A stretch of DNA of 64,000 nucleotides from Pontibacter beigongshangensis (lineage in GTDB: Bacteria; Bacteroidota; Bacteroidia; Cytophagales; Hymenobacteraceae), in the NCBI RefSeq assembly GCF_014332515.1, contig NZ_VFSD01000001.1:464554-528553 (forward strand), written 5' to 3'. Positions 43,006 through 52,849 of the stretch are shown here, piece by piece. The notes below the pieces were generated by a model. The model was not told the origin of the DNA, did no database searches, and saw nothing but the letters and a program-made list of their open reading frames with translations. Position 1 is the first letter of the stretch. The number at the start of each line of letters is the position of its first letter. The translations under genes and the position numbers were made by a program.

Positions 43006-43746
43006 TTAATGCGTTAATACACCGGCTATGTTCAGGTTTATCAGCAGCATATTTGTCTCGGAGCGGGTAAATTCATAAGCCGGAAAACCATCCTGCAGCA
43101 CACGCACCTGGCCTTTTTTTACATAAGAGGCAAACGGGCTTTGCAGGTACGTTACGCGCAGGTCTGCATAGGCGTCTTTACTTTTGTTTTGCCAGAAGAG
43201 CATGCCGACTCCCATACCAAAGCTGATAACGGTGGTCCTGTACCTGTCCAGCACGAAGGCTTCATGGTCCTGCCGCATAAAATCGAAGATGTCTTCTTTC
43301 AGTTTGGTGCGGGTGTTGAATATGGAAATACCCGCCAGGCCGTCCAGGTATGGTTTGAAGGGCATTTCCCGCTGTGGTTTTACCCTGGCTATAAAATGCA
43401 GTGGCACGATGCTGTGCGAAGTTTTTAAGGTTGGATAGGTCCTGCTGTAATTCGACGGGTTTTTATCAACTCCCTGGCTCAGGTAGCTCCCCTGCAGGCC
43501 CAGCTCCAGTGGCGAAGGATATTTTCGGGGGTTAATCAGCAGGCCAAAAGTGCCTCCTAAAGCATCGGCATGCGGATAGGCCTGCCGGTAACTGCCGAGT
43601 GGCGCTGTATAGGCAGGGCCCAGATATACTGTTCCCACCACTGTTCTACGAATTTCTTCTGCCTGGCCGTTTTCTCCTGACTGACCAAAAGTAGCCTTGC
43701 CGAAAGCAAAAAGCATTACAAACAAGCACCAATACCTGCGTTTCAT
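43006..43746 (-). CDS. Outer-membrane beta-barrel protein (porin-family-like)
   Basis: 246 residues with a signal peptide (cut after TFG-Q near 22). The mature part alternates amphipathic strands separated by polar turns (GTVYLGPAYTAPLGS, PLELGLQGSYLSQG, HSIVPLHFIARVKPQR, FSFGMGVGMLFWQNK, ADLRVTYLQSPFASY), the profile of the PorT/OmpW-like barrels of Bacteroidota. Function unknown; probably structural or transport. It is convergent with the amidase gene. Confidence 0.75.
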   Translation of the reverse strand: MKRRYWCLFVMLFAFGKATFGQSGENGQAEEIRRTVVGTVYLGPAYTAPLGSYRQAYPHADALGGTFGLLINPRKYPSPLELGLQGSYLSQGVDKNPSNYSRTYPTLKTSHSIVPLHFIARVKPQREMPFKPYLDGLAGISIFNTRTKLKEDIFDFMRQDHEAFVLDRYRTTVISFGMGVGMLFWQNKSKDAYADLRVTYLQSPFASYVKKGQVRVLQDGFPAYEFTRSETNMLLINLNIAGVLTH

Positions 43747-43935
43747 TGCTGCGTAATTTCATACCATAGCCATAACTCCCAAAGTTAAATATTTCACAAA
43801 TATTTAGCCAGAATTTAAATTACGGAGAGTTTTTTTTCGGCCTTAGAGGTGCTACCCCATACTGTGGAGGCATGATGAAAGTATGGGCTGACACCCCCTG
43901 CACCACACAGCAGCCATCAGAATAGGAAGACATCA

Positions 43936-43965
43936 AATTATTCTAATCAGAATGCCCCTCCGGAG
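43936..43965 (+). repeat. CCGGAG interspersed repeat, copy 16
   Basis: AATTATTCTAATCAGAATGC followed by CCCTCCGGAG, in the divergent spacer between the barrel and polymerase IV genes. Confidence 0.9.
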
Positions 43966-44036
43966 CATTTACGACTTCTGCGGTTAAGGCTGCTTCAGCA
44001 ATACCAAGCGAACAAAATGCACGGATTGGAATGAGG

Positions 44037-44069
44037 TTGGAGGCAAGTAATAAAAGATTGGTAAATTTG
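44037..44069 (+). promoter_or_regulatory. Promoter of the DNA polymerase IV gene
   Basis: TTG at 44037-44039 and TAAATTTG at 44062-44069 are separated by 22 bases, close to the Bacteroidota consensus. The start of transcription would be near 44076. No clear LexA dyad was identified. Confidence 0.6.
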
Positions 44070-44127
44070 TGAGATTGTCCGTGCCTGTTCCACCAGCTGG
44101 TTCTTCCCTGCAGAAACTTTTAACGCC

Positions 44128-45207
44128 TTGAGCATCCCAATCCGCAAGATCATCCACATCGATATGGACGCCTTTTATGCGTCGGTGGAGCAGCGCGATA
44201 ACCCGGAGCTGCGCGGCAAGCCCTTGGCTGTGGGTGGCTCCAGGGCGCGCGGTGTGGTGGCGGCCGCCAGCTATGAGGCCCGCAAGTTTGGTGTTTTTTC
44301 GGCCATGGCCTCCAGGATCGCTATTCAGAAATGCCCGCAGCTGATTTTCGTAAAACCCCGCTTCGAAGTGTACAGCGCAGTTTCGCGGCAGATCAGGGAG
44401 ATATTTTACTCCTATACCGACCTGGTAGAGCCGCTGTCGCTGGACGAAGCCTATCTGGATGTGACTGAAAACAAAGTGGGCATGCCCTCTGCCACCATAA
44501 TTGCCAGCCAGATCAGAGCCCGCATTCTGGAAGAAACAAACCTGACAGCCTCAGCGGGTGTTTCCTTCAATAAATTTCTGGCCAAGATCGCCTCCGACAT
44601 GAACAAGCCGAACGGGTTTACACTTATTACGCCTGACAAGGCCCAGGATTTGGTGGCCGGACTGGCGATAGAGAAGTTTCATGGCATCGGGAAAGTGACA
44701 GCAGCCAAAATGCAGGCTATGGGGATTGCCACCGGTGCCGACCTGCGCCAACGCACAGAGCAGGAGCTGGTGCAGCGCTTCGGCAAAGTAGGCCGCTACT
44801 ACTACTGCATTGCCCGTGCCCAGGATGAGCGCCCGGTAGAGCCACACCGCGTCCGGAAATCCATCGGGTCGGAGCGCACCTTCGAAACCGACATCTCCGA
44901 AGAGGAAGAGATGCTGACGCGGCTGCAGCACCTGGCGCAGGAGGTGGCACAGGACATGGCCCGGCTGCAAACCACTACCAAAACCGTGACGCTCAAGCTA
45001 AAGTATTTCGACTTTACGCTGCAGACCAGAAGTAAAACCCTGCTGCAGTACATCAGCGCCTCCGATGCGATTTTCACGGTGGCCCGCGATCTGCTACGCA
45101 CCCCCCAACTGCCTGCTTTCCCGGTCCGGCTGCTGGGCATATCCGTCTCCAACCTGCTTTACCAGCACGACCAGCCCGCGAGCTACCAACTCACTTTCGA
45201 CTTTTAA
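44128..45207 (+). CDS. dinB: DNA polymerase IV (Y family)
   Basis: 359 residues with a TTG start. The first in-frame ATG (residue 13) would remove catalytic Asp12, so TTG is required. Palm motifs: IIHIDMDAFYASVEQ at 8-22 and SLDEAYLDV near 110 supply the metal-binding acids. SAGVSFNKFLAKIASDMNKP and the helix-hairpin-helix FHGIGKVTAAKM follow, and the little-finger domain ends QLTFDF. A low-fidelity polymerase for translesion synthesis. The C-terminus ends near the little finger, without an obvious beta-clamp motif beyond LTFDF. Confidence 0.95.
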   Translation: MSIPIRKIIHIDMDAFYASVEQRDNPELRGKPLAVGGSRARGVVAAASYEARKFGVFSAMASRIAIQKCPQLIFVKPRFEVYSAVSRQIREIFYSYTDLVEPLSLDEAYLDVTENKVGMPSATIIASQIRARILEETNLTASAGVSFNKFLAKIASDMNKPNGFTLITPDKAQDLVAGLAIEKFHGIGKVTAAKMQAMGIATGADLRQRTEQELVQRFGKVGRYYYCIARAQDERPVEPHRVRKSIGSERTFETDISEEEEMLTRLQHLAQEVAQDMARLQTTTKTVTLKLKYFDFTLQTRSKTLLQYISASDAIFTVARDLLRTPQLPAFPVRLLGISVSNLLYQHDQPASYQLTFDF

Positions 45208-45285
45208 GGCAGGCTCCGCTCCTGGTATTTGCGCTCTGTGCAAATAATAGCTGCCGCTTAAGAGGGCAGGTTTCTCTCCAGGGCT

Positions 45286-45310
45286 CCGTTTCAGCAAAAC
45301 GGTTTTTTTT
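45286..45310 (+). terminator. Intrinsic terminator after dinB
   Basis: CCGTTT-CAGCA-AAACGG hairpin followed by eight T. Confidence 0.85.
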
Positions 45311-45652
45311 CTAAAATTTTTTTTCTTTTGATTTAAGCATACAAACTTTTGAGGAAATGGTTCGTTAGACCCTTGTGGGTCTGCAAATTCGTCTGTCTCA
45401 TTTTAAAGTAAGGTAAAGCGGGCAGGCAGCATGCTGCTGCCAGGTTGAAACCAGGAGGGTACTTCTCCCCTTCGCTGCCTCTGACTTCGGATATGGAGGG
45501 AGCTGATGCAAAACAGGACCGGTGCTCAAGTTAGGTCCTTCTGAAATAGGCGATTGCCCGGATCACCCGCTTGCAGCCATAACCCTGACCATGTTTCCTG
45601 AGATGAGACCTTGTGCTCATTTTCCTGCTTCCGGACGGTATACATCAGCTTC
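45311..45652. other. Intergenic stretch without a recognised gene
   Basis: About 340 bases. A small hairpin AGACCC-TTGT-GGGTCT lies at 45367-45382; nothing else stands out. Confidence 0.5.
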
Positions 45653-45670
45653 ATGAATTTAAAGCATAGA

Positions 45671-46777
45671 ATGAAAATCCTGTTTTACCGGGCGCTTTGC
45701 CTGCTGCTCTTATTCTACATGGTTTCCTGTTCCGGCGAGAGAAAAGAGAACTCCCGCAGCACAGCACCCAAAGAACCGCCCAGGTATTCTGAGCGGGGCT
45801 ATACAACCTCCAAAGCCTACCCGGCCACTTTTGCAGAAGAGGATTTTGAGGCCTGGCAGCAGGAAATTCCACAGGTGCGGAAAGTCGATATAACATCAAC
45901 GGCCGACGGAAAAGTGGAACCGGCCCTGTTTTACGATTCGGGAACGCAGGAGAAAAAGCCGCTGCTGGTGGTGCTGCACAGTTGGAGCAGCGAGTATCTG
46001 CAGGAAGTGAGCATACCCTATGCCGAGTGGGCCAAGGAAAAGGACTGGGTCTTTATTCATCCAAACTTCAGGGGAGCCTTCGAAAAGCCTGAGGCGACGG
46101 CCTCCGAGCTGGCCGTGCAGGATATTGTGGATGCCGTAAATTTTGCCAAAGAAAATGCCGAAATAGATACCTCGCGCATTTACCTGGTCGGCTCATCGGG
46201 AGGCGCCCTGACGGCCCTGGTAGTTGCCGGCCGCCACCCCGACATCTGGGCTGGCGTGGTGGCATGGGTGCCGATCCTGGACCTTACCGAATGGTATACT
46301 TTTAACCTGTATTACCCAAACCGCAAATACAACCAGCAGATAGAGGCATCCTGCGGCGGCAAGCCTGAGCCTGGAAACGAAGCTGACAAAGAATGCAAAA
46401 AGAGGAGCCCCATCACGTACCTCGAAAATGCCCGGAACATCCCCATATTCCTGGCGCACGCCCTCACCGACGTGCTGGTTCCCTCCAGCCACTCTATTCG
46501 CGCCTACAACATGTTGGCTGCCCCACAAGACACTATTCCGCAGCAGCAAATAAATCACATAGAAAAAGAACAGGTACTCCCGGAGGAGATGCAGGGCTTC
46601 AACAACGATCCTTATTTTGGCCCCACTGACCCTGCTGTGCTGTTCACCAAAGAATCGGCCAACGTAAAGCTGGTGCTGTTCGATGGCGTGCACGACATGG
46701 CCTATAACCCCACCCTGCTCTGGCTCAGCGAGCAGCAGCAAAAAACACCTGGTTCTCCGACAAATTCAGCGTTATAA
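45671..46777 (+). CDS. Alpha/beta-hydrolase lipoprotein (prolyl-oligopeptidase-like)
   Basis: 368 residues from the ATG that opens a lipoprotein signal (LLLLFYMVSC, Cys near 20); ATG at 45653 is an alternative. The hydrolase core shows LLVVLHSWSSEY (oxyanion region), YLVGSSGGALTALVV (nucleophile Ser in G-S-S-G-G), ALTDVLVPSSHS (acid) and FDGVHDMAYNP (His). The layout is that of S9-type peptidases and esterases tethered to a membrane. A Cys pair (ASCGG ... DKECKK) may form a disulfide. The substrate is unknown. Confidence 0.84.
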   Translation: MKILFYRALCLLLLFYMVSCSGERKENSRSTAPKEPPRYSERGYTTSKAYPATFAEEDFEAWQQEIPQVRKVDITSTADGKVEPALFYDSGTQEKKPLLVVLHSWSSEYLQEVSIPYAEWAKEKDWVFIHPNFRGAFEKPEATASELAVQDIVDAVNFAKENAEIDTSRIYLVGSSGGALTALVVAGRHPDIWAGVVAWVPILDLTEWYTFNLYYPNRKYNQQIEASCGGKPEPGNEADKECKKRSPITYLENARNIPIFLAHALTDVLVPSSHSIRAYNMLAAPQDTIPQQQINHIEKEQVLPEEMQGFNNDPYFGPTDPAVLFTKESANVKLVLFDGVHDMAYNPTLLWLSEQQQKTPGSPTNSAL

Positions 46778-47032
46778 ATTCAGCAATGGTAATCGGGATG
46801 TAGCACAAAAAAATCTGTTTAACAAGCAGATATCCTTTCAGCCATCAAGCTGAAAGCCTGTTCGGAATCAAAGAAAGCTCCTTGTGTATAAATTTCTTTT
46901 CGCCCTAATGAAACGATTCTTTTAGAAGGCACCTGAACTTTTGTGAGAGGTTATGTTTGTCTCGGGATGAAGTGAAAGGCAGTACAAATCTCTCTCAGGT
47001 GATTGGCAGGAAGCACACAGGCTATTTTACCG
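46778..47032. other. Intergenic stretch before repeat copy 17
   Basis: Convergent spacer. No gene, promoter or hairpin terminator that I can support apart from copy 17 beside it. Confidence 0.5.
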
Positions 47033-47062
47033 AATTATTCTAATGAAAATGCCCCTCCGGAG
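47033..47062 (+). repeat. CCGGAG interspersed repeat, copy 17
   Basis: AATTATTCTAATGAAAATGC followed by CCCTCCGGAG, in terminator orientation for the minus-strand acyltransferase. Confidence 0.9.
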
Positions 47063-47140
47063 CCTTTTGCTGTTGTTCTGCCTTGCTTGGTGCTGGTATT
47101 TATTCCGACCAGAGTACGAATGCAACTACGTGGTTTTGGT

Positions 47141-48199
47141 TTATACGAGTGGTGAGTTTCTGCCGGTATATTTTCTTTCGAGCAGGTAAAAAAGATAACC
47201 TGCCGGCAAGCATACTGCCAAAGCCTGCACCACCGGGTAGTCCTGCCCTGCCAGGCCGAAGTATAGCACCTGAATCAGGAAAATGTGGTAGGAGGCTTTT
47301 CCCAGGGCGGCCACCAGGCCAAGTAGTTTATTGTCGGAGTGGTTTGGCAGCAGCCGGAACAGCACCAGCACCAGCAGGGCCGCATAGCCAAACGCCAGCA
47401 CGCACTGTGACTGCCACTCCTCCCGCACCAGTTTAAAATCAGAGATATCATAAGAGATCTGGTACAGGAAACTACCACTGGCAATGGCCAGCAGCAATAG
47501 GAGGAGCACATTTCTGAAGCTTGCAGGCTGCGGCACTGCACAAGAGAGCGCCAGGCCAAAAGCAACTGCAGAGAAATACCTCGGAAAAGCCGCACTATAC
47601 AAATACGCCTGTTCCTCCGAAAAGCTAAACTGGTTTGCCCAAAGCAAAAACAGCACCTCCAGCAGCACCAGCAGGATAACGGTAAGCCATGGCCTTCGCT
47701 GAAACAGGTATCCTATGAGCGGGAGCAGCAAAAGCGACTGTAGCACCAGCGTAACAAAATAATTCCCGCGCCCGGTTACAGGCAGCAGCCCGATGGCGTT
47801 GAGCCAACTAAACGCTATCAGGTACTGGCCGGTAACCTGATACCAGACGAATCCGGCCAGCAGCGAAACAACGTACATAACCAGCACCGGCACCACAATA
47901 CGCCCCACCTTCTTCCGGAACCCCTGGGAGAGGTAAATTCTCAGAAGCGGGGTTTTACTTCCTGCCGGCGACAAGCCCAGGTTCAGACCCATCAGAATCA
48001 TAAACAAAGGCACCGCCTGCCAGATGTGGAAAATGGCATAGGCCTGCAGCAGCATCTCATAGCTCAGGGCATGTAGCAACAGCACAGATACTATGGCAAG
48101 GCCTTTTAGCACATCTATTTGCTGATAACGGACTTTCTTGCTGGCAATGGCACGTGCTTCCAACGAACTGGCAAAGGACATAGAGTGATGCTTTTTCAC
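47141..48199 (-). CDS. Acyltransferase 3 family membrane protein
   Basis: 352 residues. A soluble N-terminus of about 25 residues leads into the family start RYQQIDVLKGLAIVSVLLLH, then AVPLFMILMGLNLGL. About ten membrane segments follow, ending in a Lys/Arg-rich tail. It shares its family but little sequence with the protein at 17459-18526. Members acylate surface polysaccharides or lipids. No target genes lie nearby. An inner ATG (six codons in, MSFASS) is possible. Confidence 0.85.
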   Translation of the reverse strand: MKKHHSMSFASSLEARAIASKKVRYQQIDVLKGLAIVSVLLLHALSYEMLLQAYAIFHIWQAVPLFMILMGLNLGLSPAGSKTPLLRIYLSQGFRKKVGRIVVPVLVMYVVSLLAGFVWYQVTGQYLIAFSWLNAIGLLPVTGRGNYFVTLVLQSLLLLPLIGYLFQRRPWLTVILLVLLEVLFLLWANQFSFSEEQAYLYSAAFPRYFSAVAFGLALSCAVPQPASFRNVLLLLLLAIASGSFLYQISYDISDFKLVREEWQSQCVLAFGYAALLVLVLFRLLPNHSDNKLLGLVAALGKASYHIFLIQVLYFGLAGQDYPVVQALAVCLPAGYLFYLLERKYTGRNSPLV

Positions 48200-48275
48200 T
48201 TAATCAGTTTCTCCTAAATACTGGCTGCCGTGGTTTTTGGTTAATTGAAATAGAAAGCAGCAGCCGGTGCAGCAA

Positions 48276-48305
48276 CTCAGGAGGGGTGAATTTATTTGAA
48301 TAATT
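48276..48305 (-). repeat. CCGGAG interspersed repeat, copy 18 (diverged)
   Basis: CTCAGGAGGGGTGAATTTAT followed by TTGAATAATT, with GCAGCAGCCGGTGCAGC tail on the left. It lies in a divergent spacer. Confidence 0.7.
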
Positions 48306-48521
48306 GTGAATCAGGGGTAGAACGCACTCAGAAACTTTTCCGACAGGGCGCTGCAAAAATAACGTTTCAATAACAGGAAGCTGCCAGCAGGCACCCCAAC
48401 GCCATGGCCTTACATGTTTTCATACTAAAATCCACCATAACCATCTTGAATCTTAATTTTAATATCCTTATGCAAGCAAGGAACATAAAATCCTGATGAC
48501 AGGATAATAAAATAATTATAG

Positions 48522-48529
48522 TACCTTTG
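48522..48529 (+). promoter_or_regulatory. -7 element of the pyrG promoter
   Basis: TACCTTTG matches TAnnTTTG. No TTG at the -33 distance. Transcription would start about 20 bases before the pyrG ATG. Confidence 0.55.
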
Positions 48530-48554
48530 TAGCCCATAAGACTTACCCTAACTT

Positions 48555-50174
48555 ATGGCTTCTACAACAAAGTATGTTTTCGTTACAGGCGGTGTTACTT
48601 CCTCACTGGGCAAAGGCATTATCTCCGCTTCTCTTGCTAAATTATTACAGGCAAGAGGCTATTCCGTCACCATCCAGAAATTCGACCCGTACATCAACAT
48701 CGACCCAGGCACCATGAACCCCTACGAGCATGGGGAGTGCTACGTGACCGAAGACGGTGCCGAGACTGACCTGGACCTGGGCCACTACGAGCGCTTCCTG
48801 AATGTGCCCACCTCCCAGTCGAACAACGTAACTACCGGCCGCATCTACCACCACGTCATCACGCAGGAGCGGCAAGGAGCCTACCTGGGAAAAACCGTGC
48901 AGGTAATTCCCCACATCACCGATGAGATTAAACGCCGGATGCTGCTGCTGGGCCAGACCGGTGAATATGATATAGTGATCACAGAGATCGGCGGCTGTAT
49001 TGGCGACATAGAATCGTTGCCGTTTGTGGAGGCTGTGCGGCAGCTCCGCTGGGACCTTGGCTCGCACGACTCTGTGGTGATCCACCTGACGCTGGTGCCT
49101 TACCTGAAAGCGGCCGGCGAACTGAAGACAAAGCCAACACAGCACTCCGTAAAAGCCCTCTCAGAAGCAGGCGTGCAACCCGATATTTTGGTTTGCCGCT
49201 CCGAGTACCCTATTCCGGTAGAAATGCGCAAAAAAATTGCCTTGTTCTGCAACGTGAAAGTCAACGCTGTTATTGAGTCGCTCGATGCGGAGTCTATTTA
49301 CGACGTGCCGCTGCTCATGCGCAAAGAGAAGCTAGACGAGCGGGTAATCAACAAACTTAAGCTGAGCAAGAACATAGATCCTGAGCTGGACAGCTGGAAA
49401 GAGTTTCTGGGCAGGCTTAAAAACCCTACGGCTGAGGTAAACGTGGCGCTGGTAGGAAAGTATGTGGAGCTGCCGGATGCCTACAAGTCTATTATTGAGT
49501 CATTCATTCATGCCGGTGCGCAGAACGAGTGCAAAGTAAACGTAAAATGGATTCAGTCGGAGCACATCAACGATGAGAATGCGGCCAGCATGCTGCAGGG
49601 CATGGATGGGGTGCTGGTAGCACCGGGCTTTGGAGAGCGCGGTTTTCATGGCAAGCTCGAGACCATCCGGCACGTGCGCGAAAGCAACATCCCGTTCCTG
49701 GGAATTTGCCTGGGCATGCAGTGCGCTGCCGTGGAGTTTGCCCGCAACGTGCTCGGCCTGGCAGGCGCCGCCTCTACCGAAATGGATCAGAACACCCCTC
49801 ACCCCATCATCGATATGATGGCAGAGCAGAAAGAAATAACGCAGAAAGGCGGTACCATGCGCCTGGGTGCCTATACTTGTGAACTAAAAAAAGGATCTAA
49901 GGCTTATTCTATTTATGGCAAGTCCAAGATTTCGGAGCGGCACAGGCATCGTTACGAGTTCAATAACAGCTACTTAACCCAGTTTCAGGAAGCCGGCATG
50001 ATTGCCTCAGGCACGAACCCGGAAACCGGGCTGGTAGAGGTTTTTGAGTTACAGCATCACCCATGGTTTGTGGCTGCCCAGTTCCACCCCGAGCTGAAGA
50101 GTACCGTACTCAACCCGCACCCGCTCTTCGTTAAGTTTATAAAGGCGGCCATGAATTATACTAAATCAAAGTAA
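48555..50174 (+). CDS. pyrG: CTP synthase
   Basis: 539 residues, standard length. The N-terminal synthetase domain begins [20 protein letters not shown] with the ATP-binding loop, then the [19 protein letters not shown] block. The C-terminal glutamine amidotransferase has the nucleophile Cys in [11 protein letters not shown] near 391 and the His/Glu pair in QFHPELKS near 514. It converts UTP to CTP using glutamine and ATP. Likely first gene of an operon with yidC, 34 bases downstream. Confidence 0.98.
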   Translation: MASTTKYVFVTGGVTSSLGKGIISASLAKLLQARGYSVTIQKFDPYINIDPGTMNPYEHGECYVTEDGAETDLDLGHYERFLNVPTSQSNNVTTGRIYHHVITQERQGAYLGKTVQVIPHITDEIKRRMLLLGQTGEYDIVITEIGGCIGDIESLPFVEAVRQLRWDLGSHDSVVIHLTLVPYLKAAGELKTKPTQHSVKALSEAGVQPDILVCRSEYPIPVEMRKKIALFCNVKVNAVIESLDAESIYDVPLLMRKEKLDERVINKLKLSKNIDPELDSWKEFLGRLKNPTAEVNVALVGKYVELPDAYKSIIESFIHAGAQNECKVNVKWIQSEHINDENAASMLQGMDGVLVAPGFGERGFHGKLETIRHVRESNIPFLGICLGMQCAAVEFARNVLGLAGAASTEMDQNTPHPIIDMMAEQKEITQKGGTMRLGAYTCELKKGSKAYSIYGKSKISERHRHRYEFNNSYLTQFQEAGMIASGTNPETGLVEVFELQHHPWFVAAQFHPELKSTVLNPHPLFVKFIKAAMNYTKSK

Positions 50175-50208
50175 GCAAATAAACCACACACATTTCAATA
50201 ATTATTAA

Positions 50209-52044
50209 ATGGATAGAAATCAAGCGATTGGCTTTGCACTGATTGCCGTATTGCTGCTGGCTTACTCCTTCTTTTTCTCCGGGCCGAACGAAGGAACCAC
50301 CCCGCAGCAGCAAACAACAGCGCAAACTGCCAATGTAGAGACACAGGGCACTGCTCCGGCAGTTGTAGTAGACGATTCGCTGGCACAGGTTCGGCGGGCT
50401 TCGGCGCTGGGGGCATTCGGTGCCGCCGCATCAGGCGAAGAAGCCTCCTCGACCCTCGAGAACCAGTATGTTCGGATTACCTTCAACTCAAAGGGAGGCC
50501 AGGTCAGCGAAGTACTCCTGAAAGATTATAAAACACATGAAGGAGACACCCTAATCCTGATCGACGAGGGAAGCAGCCAGACAGATGTGCAGTTTGCCAC
50601 CAACGATGGCAAAACGGTAAAACTCTCAGACCTGTTCTTTTCCCGTTCGGAGGTTCTGGGCGGAACCGTAAACGAAGTTCCTACCCAGACTGTAACTTTC
50701 CGGGCGCAGCTGGCCGAGGGGCAGTACATAGACCAGGTGTACACCCTCTACGACAACAGTTTCCAGCTAGGCTACAAGCTCGACTTTAAAGGGCTCAACA
50801 ACCTTGTAAGCGGCGAAACCATGACCCTTACCTGGGTTGACCAACTCAAGCAACTGGAGCGTGACCTGACGCAGAACAGAGCCAAATCGACCATTAACTT
50901 CTACACCGTGGAAGATGGCTACGACTATGTATCGATAGGAGAAGGCACTGAGACGGAAACAGCCAGTACGCCGGTAAAATGGGTGGCCAACAAGCAGAAC
51001 TTTTTCACGGCCGGCATTATAGCCACCAACTCCTTTGCCGGCGCCCGCATGGAGGCCGTAACAGACCCTAACGACACGCTTGTTGTTAAAACGCTGTCGT
51101 CGCAGATCCTGATCCCTACGCAGGACGTGCTTAATGGCCGGGGCGACTTTATGTTCTATTTCGGCCCGAACGATTACAAGATCCTGAAGCACATGGCCGA
51201 TGATTTTGACAAGAACCTGGATCTGGGCTGGGGCATTTTCTCCTACGTGAACAAGTGGCTCATTATTCCGGCCTTCGACTTCCTGGAGAATTACTTTGCC
51301 AGCTACGGTATCATCATTATCCTGCTGGTGCTCTACATCAAAACCATCCTGTTCCCGCTCACCTACAAGTCTTACCTGTCTATGGCCAAGATGAAGGTGC
51401 TGAAGCCGGAGATAGACGCCATAAAGGAGCGCAACGACGGCGATATGCAGAAAACGCAGATGGAGACCATGAAGCTCTACCAGGAGATGGGCGTGAACCC
51501 AATGAGCGGCTGCGTGCCGATGCTCCTGCAGATCCCGATCCTATTTGCGATGTTCAACTTCTTCCCGAACTCCATCGAGCTGCGGCAGGAGCCCTTCCTG
51601 TGGGCGCACGACCTGTCTACCTACGATGTGTTTGCAAGGCTTCCGTTTACCATTCCGTTTTATGGCAGCCACGTGAGTATGTTCACGCTCCTGATGACGG
51701 CCTCTACCATTCTGTACACCTGGTCCAATAACCAGATGAACACCATGCAGGGCCCTATGAAGTTCTACAGCTACTTAATGCCTGTTATCTTCATGTTTGT
51801 GTTAAACTCCTTCCCGGCTGGCCTCAGCTTCTATTATTTTGTATCGAACATCGTCACGTTTGGGCAGCAGGCAGTTATCCGAAAATTTGTGGATGACAAA
51901 AAAGTAAGAGCCAAACTGGAGGTGAACAAAGAGAAGAACAAAGACAAAAAAGGCGGCACTTCCTTTGCCCAGCGCATGCAGGATGCCATGCGGGTGGCAG
52001 CTGAGAAAGAAGCAGAGAAGAAAAACAAGAAATCAAAAAAGTAG
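50209..52044 (+). CDS. yidC: Membrane protein insertase YidC
   Basis: 611 residues. N-terminal membrane segment (RNQAIGFALIAVLLLAYSFF), a large periplasmic domain of about 330 residues and the insertase core of five membrane helices from about 350 (LYIKTILFPLTYKSYLSMAK, MGVNPMSGCVPMLLQIPILF). The C-terminal tail is Lys-rich, as in many Bacteroidota YidC proteins, and would help bind ribosomes. It inserts and folds inner-membrane proteins with or without SecYEG. Downstream partner of pyrG; a terminator follows 20 bases after the stop. Confidence 0.97.
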   Translation: MDRNQAIGFALIAVLLLAYSFFFSGPNEGTTPQQQTTAQTANVETQGTAPAVVVDDSLAQVRRASALGAFGAAASGEEASSTLENQYVRITFNSKGGQVSEVLLKDYKTHEGDTLILIDEGSSQTDVQFATNDGKTVKLSDLFFSRSEVLGGTVNEVPTQTVTFRAQLAEGQYIDQVYTLYDNSFQLGYKLDFKGLNNLVSGETMTLTWVDQLKQLERDLTQNRAKSTINFYTVEDGYDYVSIGEGTETETASTPVKWVANKQNFFTAGIIATNSFAGARMEAVTDPNDTLVVKTLSSQILIPTQDVLNGRGDFMFYFGPNDYKILKHMADDFDKNLDLGWGIFSYVNKWLIIPAFDFLENYFASYGIIIILLVLYIKTILFPLTYKSYLSMAKMKVLKPEIDAIKERNDGDMQKTQMETMKLYQEMGVNPMSGCVPMLLQIPILFAMFNFFPNSIELRQEPFLWAHDLSTYDVFARLPFTIPFYGSHVSMFTLLMTASTILYTWSNNQMNTMQGPMKFYSYLMPVIFMFVLNSFPAGLSFYYFVSNIVTFGQQAVIRKFVDDKKVRAKLEVNKEKNKDKKGGTSFAQRMQDAMRVAAEKEAEKKNKKSKK

Positions 52045-52063
52045 ACCACAAGCGTCTTTCCTG

Positions 52064-52097
52064 AAAAGCCTCTCCCCATCCGGAGAGGCTTTTTTTG
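52064..52097 (+). terminator. Intrinsic terminator of the pyrG-yidC unit
   Basis: AAAAGCCTCTCC / GGAGAGGCTTTTTTT stem-loop. Confidence 0.93.
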
Positions 52098-52179
52098 GTG
52101 CATACCGGATCTGCCTCAGAACAGCTCACCACAAAGCCTGCCCGGCCCTCGTAAGAGCAATAGAACACTTCCTGAACCT

Positions 52180-52773
52180 ATGAAAACAAGACTTCTACAA
52201 AACAGCCTTTTCTTGCTTTTTTCTGCGGCCTGTGTGGGGTGCCAGCCTTCCGGCAAAGAAGATAAATCTCTGGCAGCCACTCACCCCCGGTTGGAGCAGC
52301 AACTGCATACCGACTCTGTCAGTACGCCCATTTCAACGAATCAGAACCCGGAGCTGTACCAACGTTACCGTCTCAACATGGAGGATACAACCACTGTAAC
52401 TGATTACAGTGCCCCGGAGTTGTACACGGGCGAACTGGCACCTGTTGATCTGAGTTCTCATGCCGAAGCACAGCAGTTTGGCCCGGCGCTGACCCAAGCG
52501 CTGAAAGGCGGAATAAACTTTGCCGGAAAGTACACGGTGGTAACCATAAGTTGCGGCACTGACTGTCAGCAGCACTTTGTCGTGGACCGCGAAAACGGCC
52601 AGGTAATAGAGAAGCTGCAAAGCAGCACTGGCGCCAGTTTCAGCCCCGAGAGCAGGCTTTTAATCGTAAACCCGCCCGACTCTACCCTAAACTACAAACA
52701 GTGCCCCTATTGCACCCCGGCTACTTATGTACTGGAAAACAATAAGCTGGTAAAGCTCAACTTGCCAAATTAG
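52180..52773 (+). CDS. Lipoprotein of unknown function with a conserved GxNFAGxY...CGxxCQ region
   Basis: 197 residues with a lipobox (AACVGC, Cys about 21). The C-terminal two thirds hold the conserved stretch LKGGINFAGKYTVVTISCGT with DCQQHFVVD, then CPYCTPATYVLE. The pattern G-x-N-F-A-G-x-Y followed by C-G-x-x-C-Q is found in uncharacterised proteins of several phyla. The two Cys pairs could form disulfides or bind metal. No function assigned. Confidence 0.72.
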   Translation: MKTRLLQNSLFLLFSAACVGCQPSGKEDKSLAATHPRLEQQLHTDSVSTPISTNQNPELYQRYRLNMEDTTTVTDYSAPELYTGELAPVDLSSHAEAQQFGPALTQALKGGINFAGKYTVVTISCGTDCQQHFVVDRENGQVIEKLQSSTGASFSPESRLLIVNPPDSTLNYKQCPYCTPATYVLENNKLVKLNLPN

Positions 52774-52849
52774 TCAACATCTGTTCCGGGTCCGCGTAAA
52801 GAAGATACATTTTAAGGAAGACGAAACGGCTGTACGACAGCAAAGCTAT

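Noticed and set aside
47083..47436. 117-codon plus-strand frame opposite the acyltransferase
   Set aside because: Shadow of the membrane protein gene on the other strand; Pro/Gly-rich nonsense.
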